Shown in pieces: positions 1 to 7,161 of a stretch of DNA of 63,889 nucleotides; the stretch's first letter is position 1, and each line of letters opens with the position of its first letter. Both the position numbers and the translations under genes were made by a program. The notes beneath the pieces are model-generated. The model was given only the letters and a program-made list of their open reading frames with translations. It had not been told where the DNA came from and made no database searches. The stretch covers positions 1-63,889 of the forward strand of contig CAJXOS010000019.1 in the NCBI GenBank assembly GCA_913057725.1, written 5' to 3'. Source of the stretch: an uncultured Lewinella sp. (GTDB taxonomy: Bacteria; Bacteroidota; Bacteroidia; Chitinophagales; Saprospiraceae).

Positions 1-16
1 TTTGGATTCCCAAACC
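1..16. repeat. Partial copy of a palindromic intergenic repeat
   Basis: The first 16 bases of the window (TTTGGATTCCCAAACC) are identical to the minus strand of one arm of the 102-bp palindromic element at 4795-4896. The rest of this copy, if present, lies outside the window. It sits just downstream of the WG-repeat lipoprotein gene. Confidence 0.5.
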
Positions 17-25
17 TCTTCAACG

Positions 26-943
26 TCAGTATAACTTAACAATCTTATTCAAACCCGATTCCAGCATGTACCGATTCAGGTGCTCATCAAATAACATCAT
101 CTGGCTGACCTCACTAGCGAAATAGCCATAGAAGAGAAATTCCACGCCTTCTGGTTTCTCGGCCCGGTCGATGAATCGCTTACGCAGGTCAGGATCAATT
201 ACTCGGAAGTATTTGTAGGCAATCGGATATACCTGCTCTCCCTGGAGGTCAAACATACCCCAGATATAATCATTGTCACGGGTCTCCCGAACGGTGATGA
301 CATTGAGTTTTGTGTAGGGTTCGAAAGCTGCCTTATCCATACCGAAAGGTGGACTGCTATCTCTGTTGTAGACATTAAAATGGGTCAATGGCCCAAGTTT
401 TTCTTCCGTGAATGGATTATAGAGATAGTATTCCTCTCTTTGGCCATCCTCAGCAATCAAAGCAATGAGATCGCTATCGTTGATGTAGGCTATATTCTCG
501 AAGGATCTTTCAAAGACCAGATCGCCATCGAAATCGTAGAGGTAGCTTTCTGCAGGAGTGCCGGATGTCCACACCACTTTCACGATGGTTTCGGTATGCT
601 CGTCTATCTCTAGCTGGTGGCAGTCCGCAAAGCCAAATACCTTAGTTCCTCTGCTATCAAAAATGGCCAATTCCCACGCCTCATTCCTGACGAGATAGTA
701 CTCCACTACCTCCGTAGAAATCTCTTCCTTCGGAGGAAGGGTCTTCCGCGCGCCACTGTGAAACAAGGTGATGCTACTGTATACCGTATCGATCAAGAGT
801 TTCCCCGATGGGGATACCACTCCCTGCTTTCGGCCGGAGGCGTTGGTAATGATTTCGTTGGTGGTTACCGAATACTGCGCACAACCAGTTGTAGTGAGGA
901 AGAGCAGGACTATTAAATAGATCTTCATATTGAGTTTTCTCAT
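26..943 (-). CDS. WG-repeat-like lipoprotein
   Basis: A 305-residue predicted lipoprotein. A hydrophobic leader ends in a lipobox, LTTTGC, with the lipidated cysteine at about residue 21. Translation may start at M1 or at M6 (928), since both leave an intact signal. The mature part contains several WG-type repeats, for example ASGRKQGVVSPSGKLLID near the N-terminus and YIWGMFDLQGEQVYPI near residue 235; WG repeats usually carry W/G-x-F/I-D-x-x-G. Such proteins are common surface or periplasmic proteins in Bacteroidota, with no defined biochemical role. The gene stands alone, with its stop close to the repeat fragment at 1-16. Function unknown. Confidence 0.75.
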   Translation of the reverse strand: MRKLNMKIYLIVLLFLTTTGCAQYSVTTNEIITNASGRKQGVVSPSGKLLIDTVYSSITLFHSGARKTLPPKEEISTEVVEYYLVRNEAWELAIFDSRGTKVFGFADCHQLEIDEHTETIVKVVWTSGTPAESYLYDFDGDLVFERSFENIAYINDSDLIALIAEDGQREEYYLYNPFTEEKLGPLTHFNVYNRDSSPPFGMDKAAFEPYTKLNVITVRETRDNDYIWGMFDLQGEQVYPIAYKYFRVIDPDLRKRFIDRAEKPEGVEFLFYGYFASEVSQMMLFDEHLNRYMLESGLNKIVKLY

Positions 944-1030
944 GTTATGCCATTAGCGCTTTTGGAGCAAACGAGAGGCTGGCAAAACACTAAGGTAATG
1001 ACAAACTGGAAGGAGAGCCCAGCTAGTCCA

Positions 1031-1378
1031 TCAACTAAAGGCGCTTGGTCGTCGCAAATAAGCCGCAAAAATTGTGGCAATGACAATTAAGGATGCGACC
1101 TCATACGGTTTCCCTTTGTAGATATGGATCAAGGTTACCGTAAATAGATAGAGGGAAAGGATAGCGGTACCTAACAACATCGTCCTGTTGATAAAGAAAA
1201 GGCAGGTGGCAGCTAGTAGAATGATCCCCGCACCCATTAAAAGCGCAGGATTGGTAATGACCTTGTCCAATTGATGAGGGTGAAAGATTTTCTCTACCGC
1301 GTTGGGGATAAAGAACAAAGCGATGAGGATTGAGGGTATCCAAAGCAGTAGCTTCTGGATGCTTCTGGTAAATTCCAT
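1031..1378 (-). CDS. DoxX-like small membrane protein
   Basis: A 115-residue protein with about four hydrophobic segments (roughly residues 10-28, 43-62, 64-85 and 92-108) and charged loops between them. The order and length fit DoxX/DoxX-like membrane proteins, which are often under the control of nearby stress or redox regulators. A motif such as EKIFHP after the first segment is typical of the family. It is preceded by a striking 33-bp palindrome at 1386-1418 overlapping a possible -7 element, so it is probably repressed or activated by a DNA-binding protein. The family assignment rests on topology and overall look, not on a catalytic motif. Confidence 0.6.
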   Translation of the reverse strand: MEFTRSIQKLLLWIPSILIALFFIPNAVEKIFHPHQLDKVITNPALLMGAGIILLAATCLFFINRTMLLGTAILSLYLFTVTLIHIYKGKPYEVASLIVIATIFAAYLRRPSAFS

Positions 1379-1385
1379 ATTACGT

Positions 1386-1421
1386 TTTTGAGTGGTCTTT
1401 CAATGATTCCACTCAAAAGTA
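1386..1421 (-). promoter_or_regulatory. Palindromic operator overlapping a -7 element
   Basis: Perfect inverted repeat TTTTGAGTGG-N13-CCACTCAAAA at 1386-1418, eight bases upstream of the DoxX-like start codon. Its distal arm overlaps a minus-strand TACTTTTG at 1414-1421, which matches the Bacteroidota -7 consensus TAnnTTTG. A bound repressor would cover the transcription start. No good -33 TTG is seen at the expected spacing. Confidence 0.5.
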
Positions 1422-1532
1422 ATCGCTCGAGAAAGCATAGTACTTGCGGATGAGTATTCGCTGCGGTGTTGTGAGTATTTGGGTAAGGCAGCTAGCGTAG
1501 CGTCCATCCTTTCTAGAACTCCTTCACCTCGC

Positions 1533-1784
1533 CTAATCCAAATTCCGCTCCTTCAGAATCGCTTTCAGCGCGTCGTTCTGCTCCGATTTCTTACCCACCA
1601 GTTTGTAGATAAAGTATAGCGGAATCAAAGTGAATAAACCGAGGGTGCTTTTCACTACACTAAAGACGATAACACCAATTAGAAACCCGATCAATAGAGC
1701 ATGCATCCATTCGGATGATTTCATCTCTTTTGCCATTGCTAGTAGTTCCTCATCACTGAGTGTGGATAGATCTTTGTGTTCCAT
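1533..1784 (-). CDS. Small membrane protein of unknown function
   Basis: An 83-residue protein starting MEHKDLSTLSDEELLAMAKE, an acidic amphipathic stretch, followed by one or two hydrophobic segments at about residues 29-60 (ALLIGFLIGVIVFSVV and LGLFTLIPLYFIYKLV) and a charged tail. Short proteins of this layout (acidic helix, helical hairpin in the membrane, basic tail) recur in Bacteroidota, but I do not know a function. It stands alone between the DoxX-like gene and the AraC operon. Confidence 0.65.
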   Translation of the reverse strand: MEHKDLSTLSDEELLAMAKEMKSSEWMHALLIGFLIGVIVFSVVKSTLGLFTLIPLYFIYKLVGKKSEQNDALKAILKERNLD

Positions 1785-1875
1785 TGGTCATTATTTAGGA
1801 ACGGGAAAATTACACATCCAGCTGGACTTCTCCGGCAACGATATGGGATTACTTGCAATTAAAAGCTGACTGCTG

Positions 1876-2787
1876 TTAGTTCAATCTATACTTGTCTCTG
1901 TATTCCGATGGGCTCATACCTTCCTTCTTTTTGAATAGCGTCGAAAAGTATTGCGGATACTCAAACCCTAATTCATAGGCTACTTCGGCAATGCTCTTAT
2001 TGGGCTTTAGTAGAATATTCTTGGCCTCATCAATCAGATACAGTTGCAGATGTTCGGTGGTCGTTTTACCCGTTTCTTTCTTAAGCGTATCGCTGAGGTA
2101 GCGTTGTGAAACAGATAGCTCCGCTGCTAGCTGCTCTATGCTTGGGATACCTTTCTCTTCCAGTCGACCAGATTGAAAGTAGGTTCCTAAGTGCTGGTTA
2201 AACTGCTCCAGTAGATCATTCGATAGCTCCTTCCGATTCAAAAACTGCCGTTCATAAAAGCGATTAGCGTACTGGAACAGCGTGCCCAGTTGAGCGATAA
2301 TGATGCTCTTGCTGAATTCGTCCTGGTTATTGTGATATTCCACTTTGATACTTTCCACAATGGACTCGATCTGCCGCTCTTCACTTGGTGAAAGATGCAG
2401 CGCCTCATTGGCGGAATAGGAGAAAAAACCGTACTTCTTGATTTGATGTGCTAAGTCCGTTCCTTTCAGGAAGTCTTCATGAAAGTTGATGGAGAAGCCT
2501 TTTTGCTCAAAAACCGCACTGCTATCCCACTGTAGTACCTGTCTTGGCGCTATGAAGAACAAAGCGCCATTGGTGAAATCATATTTGGTGCGTCCGTAGG
2601 TTAGCTCGCCCTTCACAAATTTCTTGAAGCTAATGGTATAGCAATCGTTGGTGATAGGCGGTGAGCTCTCTTTTGGGCAGGGCAAGAAATCCCCTCCCAT
2701 GGCACTATACAGACTGAACATGGGATGCTCCGGACGTGGTAGCTCCAAGTACTCCAGATAGGCCGATAAGGTCTTAAAGTGCTGCAT
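1876..2787 (-). CDS. AraC-family transcriptional regulator
   Basis: A 303-residue regulator with an N-terminal cupin-like sensing half (residues ~1-190) and a C-terminal double helix-turn-helix (residues ~205-300). The recognisable AraC signature runs through SIEQLAAELSVSQRYLSDTL for the first HTH and SIAEVAYELGFEYPQYFSTL for the second, then F-K-K-K-G-x-S-P-x-E-Y-R. The start lies one base after the stop of the upstream membrane-protein gene, so the two are almost certainly translationally coupled and co-transcribed with the SDR gene at 3326-4270. It probably controls that oxidoreductase operon; the ligand is unknown. Confidence 0.9.
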   Translation of the reverse strand: MQHFKTLSAYLEYLELPRPEHPMFSLYSAMGGDFLPCPKESSPPITNDCYTISFKKFVKGELTYGRTKYDFTNGALFFIAPRQVLQWDSSAVFEQKGFSINFHEDFLKGTDLAHQIKKYGFFSYSANEALHLSPSEERQIESIVESIKVEYHNNQDEFSKSIIIAQLGTLFQYANRFYERQFLNRKELSNDLLEQFNQHLGTYFQSGRLEEKGIPSIEQLAAELSVSQRYLSDTLKKETGKTTTEHLQLYLIDEAKNILLKPNKSIAEVAYELGFEYPQYFSTLFKKKEGMSPSEYRDKYRLN

Positions 2788-2788
2788 G

Positions 2789-3301
2789 TTAGTCTATCAT
2801 TTCTTGTTTGGCCTTCAGTAATTCCGTGTTGTAGTTGTTAATTCGGGCGTGGGCCAGGCCGTCAATTAGCAAGATAACAGCCAACATGGCAATAGTAGAA
2901 ATCATGCTCGCACGCCAAACGGGGGTGCTCACAAAGAAAATAACTAGGCCACAAACTACGATGATGATGGGGATGGCCGTAAAAACTACGGTCTTGTATT
3001 CTTTCAAGGTACCTTCTGCACGCGCCAATTCTGAATCAACAAAGGCCAAAGCGTCAGTTTTGTAAGCAGTTTCAAACTGTGAAATCCTCGCTTTGTTGGT
3101 GAAGAACAAACCAAACCCGACCGTCATCAGAAAGGCACCCGCCACCAGTATTGGAATGATATATGCACGGGCTAAATCGGTCTTACCAAACTGCCAGAAC
3201 CCGAAGCTAGCGAGAACGAACGCAATTCCAACTAGGATAAAGAAAGAGGTAGAAACGAGTTCTGCTTTCGCCCAATCTGTAGCTACTTGTAGTATATCCA
3301 T
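2789..3301 (-). CDS. Four-helix membrane protein in SDR-AraC operon
   Basis: A 170-residue integral membrane protein with four clear hydrophobic segments at about residues 18-36, 48-68, 104-124 and 132-150, and a hydrophilic cytosolic or periplasmic stretch between segments 2 and 3. No catalytic motif is visible. It lies 24 nt downstream of the SDR gene and one nt upstream of the AraC gene, so all three form one operon. I do not recognise a named family. Confidence 0.75.
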   Translation of the reverse strand: MDILQVATDWAKAELVSTSFFILVGIAFVLASFGFWQFGKTDLARAYIIPILVAGAFLMTVGFGLFFTNKARISQFETAYKTDALAFVDSELARAEGTLKEYKTVVFTAIPIIIVVCGLVIFFVSTPVWRASMISTIAMLAVILLIDGLAHARINNYNTELLKAKQEMID

Positions 3302-3325
3302 GACTGAGATTTATAAGGTACTAAA

Positions 3326-4270
3326 TTAAAGATTCCACTGGACGCCTGTTTCAGCTTCGCTGAGTTCCCACAGCTTTTTGGCTACTGCTTTGTCCTTGGC
3401 GTGCGGTTCTATCTTATGCGCTCCAACCGGACCAACCCAGTTGCTTCTACCCGTAGGGCCATAGAACTCCTCTTGATCTAAGTCCTTTTCGGTCGCACAC
3501 ATCAACTGAGGGTAAGCTCCTCTTTCGGCAGATTGAGTGAGTGGCGTCATCAAAGAGAATATGAATCTCATCAATAAGCTACCACTGGTTTTGATCAAGG
3601 ATGTTCTTGATGCACCGGGATGACAAGCATAGGCTTTGACATCTGTTTTGCCCACTTCTTTCAGTCTATTCTGTAGCTCATAAACAGACATAATCTGCGC
3701 CAGCTTACTTTGGCTGTAGGCATTGTTTGCTGTATAGTCCTGATCCCAGTTGAGATCATCAAACTTAATAGTTTTGATTCCCATATCATAGCCCATGCTG
3801 CCTACCGTCACAATACGTCCTTTAGACTTTTCGATTAGGGGGAACAACAAAGCTTGCAGGGTGAAATGTCCATAGTAGTTCACCCCCATCTGACTTTCCC
3901 AGCCATCGACCGTAAGCGTTTGTTTTGGTACTTGCGCGATGGCAGCATTGCAGATAAGGGCATCGATTTGCGGAACAGTATCGAGTACCTCCGCGGCAGC
4001 TTTCTTGACTGAGGCTTGCTCTCCCAGGTCCATTTGTATAGCTGACACCGCTATATCTTTCCCGAGCTCCTCTTGCAGGGTAGCGATGGTGTTCGCTGCT
4101 TTTTGCGGATTGCGATTAAGCATCACCACTTTTGCCCCCTTTGAGAGCAATATTCTGGCTGCTTCAAATCCGGTACCGCTAGTAGTACCGGTTATGACGA
4201 AGGTTTTGCCGTCTAGATTTTCAATTCTATCAGGCGTCCAGCCTTTCTTACCAAATTGATTTGCTTTCAT
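3326..4270 (-). CDS. SDR-family NAD(P)-dependent oxidoreductase
   Basis: A 314-residue short-chain dehydrogenase/reductase. The Rossmann cofactor motif TGTTSGTG is at residues 27-34, the NAA motif at 108-110, the catalytic serine near S158, and the YxxxK pair at Y185/K189 (YSQSK). The arginine in the stretch after beta-2 (LNRNPQKA) suggests NADP(H) preference. The layout resembles the retinol-dehydrogenase/protochlorophyllide-reductase-like SDRs with an extended C-terminus; the natural substrate is unknown. It is the first gene of an operon with a membrane protein and an AraC regulator, so expression is probably inducible. Confidence 0.9.
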   Translation of the reverse strand: MKANQFGKKGWTPDRIENLDGKTFVITGTTSGTGFEAARILLSKGAKVVMLNRNPQKAANTIATLQEELGKDIAVSAIQMDLGEQASVKKAAAEVLDTVPQIDALICNAAIAQVPKQTLTVDGWESQMGVNYYGHFTLQALLFPLIEKSKGRIVTVGSMGYDMGIKTIKFDDLNWDQDYTANNAYSQSKLAQIMSVYELQNRLKEVGKTDVKAYACHPGASRTSLIKTSGSLLMRFIFSLMTPLTQSAERGAYPQLMCATEKDLDQEEFYGPTGRSNWVGPVGAHKIEPHAKDKAVAKKLWELSEAETGVQWNL

Positions 4271-4348
4271 GCTTGCCTATTCCTTAATGCGTAATAGAAT
4301 ACGACAAAGATCGGGTGGTATAGGGCCTAACCTCTTATACTAAATTTC

Positions 4349-4365
4349 AAATCTTGTATAGATTT
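4349..4365 (-). promoter_or_regulatory. Possible operator upstream of SDR operon
   Basis: A 17-bp inverted repeat, AAATCT-TGTAT-AGATTT, lies 78 bp upstream of the SDR start codon in AT-rich DNA. It could be a binding site for the AraC regulator encoded at the end of the operon, but one site and a short palindrome are weak evidence. Confidence 0.25.
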
Positions 4366-4475
4366 TGGTTTTCTACTACAATCAAAGCGCCACCAGGCTT
4401 GGAAAAGGCACCAACCCGAAACCCAGCACACCACTGGATTTTAATTGTTCACCACTTTTAAACTGGCGCTGTCAC

Positions 4476-4766
4476 CTACAGCCTAATTTCCAAAACCTTA
4501 TCCTGAACGCTAATCGTCCTCGTATGACTGAGGTTAACGTATTCGTCGTCTAGATAAAGGAATTGGCCTTCCAGGATGATCTCAGGCTTTTCGCCCTTTT
4601 TAGGCAGAACATGTTCGTGCGTCTTGCCATCAAATTTGATGACCAGCTTTTCGATTTCATGATCCTTAACGAGTTGATCGATCCGATTACTGATTTGAGT
4701 GCCATCTGAACAGGCGAAGGTGAACAGAAGAATAGTTGCCAGAATGAGCTTGCTGATTTGATTCAT
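4476..4766 (-). CDS. Small lipoprotein of unknown function
   Basis: A 96-residue predicted lipoprotein starting at the internal methionine MNQISKL; a longer frame extends upstream to 4877, but only this start gives a proper signal peptide. The lipobox is F-T-F-A-C with the cysteine at residue 19. The mature domain (about 77 residues) is beta-rich and charged with no recognised motif. The upstream extension runs into the palindromic repeat at 4795-4896, which is further reason to reject it. Confidence 0.65.
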   Translation of the reverse strand: MNQISKLILATILLFTFACSDGTQISNRIDQLVKDHEIEKLVIKFDGKTHEHVLPKKGEKPEIILEGQFLYLDDEYVNLSHTRTISVQDKVLEIRL

Positions 4767-4794
4767 GGTGCCGGTTTTTATGTCGTACAACAAT

Positions 4795-4896
4795 ATACCG
4801 AAGCCGAAATGGTTTGGGAATCCAAACCGCTTTCGCTTCGAGTATATACTCGCCCGAAGTCGTTTGGCGAAGCCCAAACCACTTCGTGAGCGGTAT
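4795..4896. repeat. 102-bp imperfect palindromic element
   Basis: Two arms meet at a perfect 14-bp palindromic core, CGAGTATATACTCG, at 4839-4852. The outer ends are ATACCG (4795-4800) and CGGTAT (4891-4896), and the next inner blocks are CGAAATGGTTTGGG against the complement CCCAAACCACTTCG. Each arm also holds a smaller hairpin (GGTTTGG/CCAAACC on the left). Related sequence occurs at 1-16 and 63086-63127. It carries no coding capacity; the short open frames through it are by-products of the palindrome. The surrounding gap 4767-5095 holds nothing else I can recognise. Best described as a REP- or MITE-like dispersed repeat. Confidence 0.7.
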
Positions 4897-5095
4897 AGAA
4901 TGCGCTGCCTGCTGGAGGATAGAATCCTTCACTATTCGTATGCGCAATCCTCAACATTTCGCTCTTCCGCAACAGGAAAAAACCGTGCACGAGAATACCG
5001 TATTGATCGGCACCATGCACAAGATATTTTCCACCTTGCGCACAACACTAAAAATACGAAGAATTGAACTTAAGCCTTGCGTTTTTCGGAAGTTT

Positions 5096-5566
5096 TTAGT
5101 CGCCTAAATGCTTCTCCATTCGGTGGTTGAAATACCCGAAACCATTATTGGTGAAAAAGCCGCTCGCTACGGCATTCTGAGCCCAGTGATCAAGCTGCAA
5201 GCAAGAGATACCTTCTGCTTCAGCGAGCTGCTCTGCACACTCTAGTAATTGCTGCGCTACTCCCCTATTTTGGTACGCTTGCAGCACCGCAATTTGATCA
5301 ATATTAAGCCAGCGTTTTTCATATTGAAAAGCACTCTCCTTTCTTTCCTTGACCATCCCGAAGAGATAACCGATAGCTTGTCCGTCTATTTTGGCAACCA
5401 AGGCAAAAGCATTGGGTATAGCCAGTAGTTGTTGAAAGGCTGCCTCTACCGCTACCTGATCGAAAGGCTTGAAATCATCAGGGTAATGTTCGCAATGCCA
5501 GTCCTGTGCAATCTTGTTGAGTTGGGCCAGTAGACGATGATCTACAGAAGGTTCTATATGAATCAT
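5096..5566 (-). CDS. GNAT-family N-acetyltransferase
   Basis: A 156-residue protein with the GNAT fold order. The acetyl-CoA pyrophosphate loop is seen in QAYQNRGVAQQLLECAEQLA at about residues 96-115 (motif A, Q/R-x-x-G-x-A), preceded by the strand NIDQIAVLQ and followed by SCLQLDHWAQNAVASGFFTN (motif B, with the alternating aromatic and asparagine residues typical of the family). The acceptor substrate cannot be told from sequence. It is a single gene between the repeat-containing gap and a secreted protein gene. Confidence 0.85.
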   Translation of the reverse strand: MIHIEPSVDHRLLAQLNKIAQDWHCEHYPDDFKPFDQVAVEAAFQQLLAIPNAFALVAKIDGQAIGYLFGMVKERKESAFQYEKRWLNIDQIAVLQAYQNRGVAQQLLECAEQLAEAEGISCLQLDHWAQNAVASGFFTNNGFGYFNHRMEKHLGD

Positions 5567-5671
5567 ATCAGGGTGGGTATTTATTTCCGGTATCTACTCT
5601 CTGCTATTCATAAGAAGTATTGCCGGCAAAGGGTTCCCCGCTGTCAAATTCCCTTCAGTTCCTGACGCATC

Positions 5672-7048
5672 CTATTCTTCAACTCCTAGCTCACGCAAAT
5701 ACTGGATTTGTGTTCCAAAACTGTCGTTGAGTTCTTCCATGAATTCCAGAAAACGGAAGGGATAATTGGCGACCTCAAGATCCACTACTACGGTGACCTC
5801 ACCCCAATCGGCGATATTGCGCGTAGACTTCATGACGAAGCCCGGTAGTACGCAAGTAAACTCCAGATAATTAACATAAGGAAGATCTTCCGTAACGTAG
5901 AACACCTCCGCACGCCCTCGGGCATTTTTTCTGGTGTAGGCCCTACAGCGATAACCATTAATCTCCGTCCACTCCTCCGTTGGGGTAGGTTCTGCCTCCA
6001 GGCCTTGCAAACGCTTATAACTCGCGGTTTTATCAACCCACTGTTCAGAACTGGTTCGCCCCTGGTAAAATCGCTGATTCTTGAGGTCTGTGACCTGGGC
6101 TCTTGAAGGCCCATAAAATCGGTTCTTCAGAATCTTCAACTCATCCTTTTCACTGAAGATGATATCGAAGAAATAGTCATCATTGAAGTACTTCCGATGG
6201 TATAGGTTCTCAGCAAATCGATAAATGCGTTCCTGCTGTGCTTGCTTTCTGAGCTCCAGCGAATCGGGTTTCCCTCCTGAAAATCGAGGTCGGAGGGTTC
6301 TTATATTCCGGATGTATTCGTTATCAATAATTAGGGAATCAATTTTCAGTTCGAAGTACTTGGCAGCTTCGTACTCGTCTTCATATTTAATTTCCCGTTG
6401 GTGGATGTAGGTATCAATGCTACTCCCTGAGGTATTGGTCAGGATTCTGTTGGTCCAGTTGCCCTTATCATCTACGTCGAAAATTTCGATAGTAGACTCA
6501 AAAGTAGGTTCCCCATTTTCGAGCCGGTGCACTACCTGGGTAATATTACCTTGATCGCCGAATATGTACTCTAGTTGGAGGGAATCCACCTGCATGCGAA
6601 CCATTTCTTCATCTACCTGCAGATTGAGCTCGGCACTGTACGCGTTCTGAGCAAATTCGACCGTGCTTGAGGATTCATCTGCCGATTGAATAGTGAAGGT
6701 ACCGTCCCTACCTAAATTGGTGAATATGGTAAAAGCCTGCTGATCCGCACGCCGCAGTTGCTTTACCCAATATCGGATTTCACTACTCTCGGGGTCCTTA
6801 ATACAAGAAAAAGCAAGGTTTCCCTCCCCATCATAATACTCCACTTGCTCGTATACCAGAGTTGTATCCCCAGTACCAGAATCAAGGGAGTACACCTCGG
6901 AAGATATACTGAGCACCTCATCCATATGCTTGTTCTCGTAACTACTCATCACAAAATGACGAAGTTCGTAGAAGGATGAGGTCTGCGCGTAGCATATGTT
7001 TACTAGCACAGCAAGCATAAGGAATATCGAGGCTTGTCTTTTTATCAT
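5672..7048 (-). CDS. Secreted protein of unknown function with GNWT motif
   Basis: A 458-residue protein with an N-terminal signal peptide ending near residue 21 (cleavage after CYA). The first half contains repeated beta-strand stretches such as YYDGEGNLAFSC and VDDKGNWTNRI, resembling the YD-type repeats also seen in the protein at 22640-23569. The second half contains a conserved-looking domain from about residue 350 (EEWTEINGYRCRAYTRKNAR) that may be a GLPGLI-like outer-surface domain, although that assignment is weak. No sorting domain is seen at the C-terminus, so it is probably periplasmic or outer-membrane associated. No neighbour suggests a role. Confidence 0.6.
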   Translation of the reverse strand: MIKRQASIFLMLAVLVNICYAQTSSFYELRHFVMSSYENKHMDEVLSISSEVYSLDSGTGDTTLVYEQVEYYDGEGNLAFSCIKDPESSEIRYWVKQLRRADQQAFTIFTNLGRDGTFTIQSADESSSTVEFAQNAYSAELNLQVDEEMVRMQVDSLQLEYIFGDQGNITQVVHRLENGEPTFESTIEIFDVDDKGNWTNRILTNTSGSSIDTYIHQREIKYEDEYEAAKYFELKIDSLIIDNEYIRNIRTLRPRFSGGKPDSLELRKQAQQERIYRFAENLYHRKYFNDDYFFDIIFSEKDELKILKNRFYGPSRAQVTDLKNQRFYQGRTSSEQWVDKTASYKRLQGLEAEPTPTEEWTEINGYRCRAYTRKNARGRAEVFYVTEDLPYVNYLEFTCVLPGFVMKSTRNIADWGEVTVVVDLEVANYPFRFLEFMEELNDSFGTQIQYLRELGVEE

Positions 7049-7161
7049 TCTGTTTTATCTCGTGATTAGGCACTACACTCTAGCTGGAATACGCACCTAA
7101 GTGCAATTCCTCATGGCTAAAAACGTCGCAAGGTAATCTATAAATTGTGTTCCGGTCTAGC

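Noticed and set aside
4767..5107. Several overlapping open frames around the palindromic repeat
   Set aside because: They read through both arms of the palindrome in different frames and contain no domain; a palindrome easily leaves frames open.
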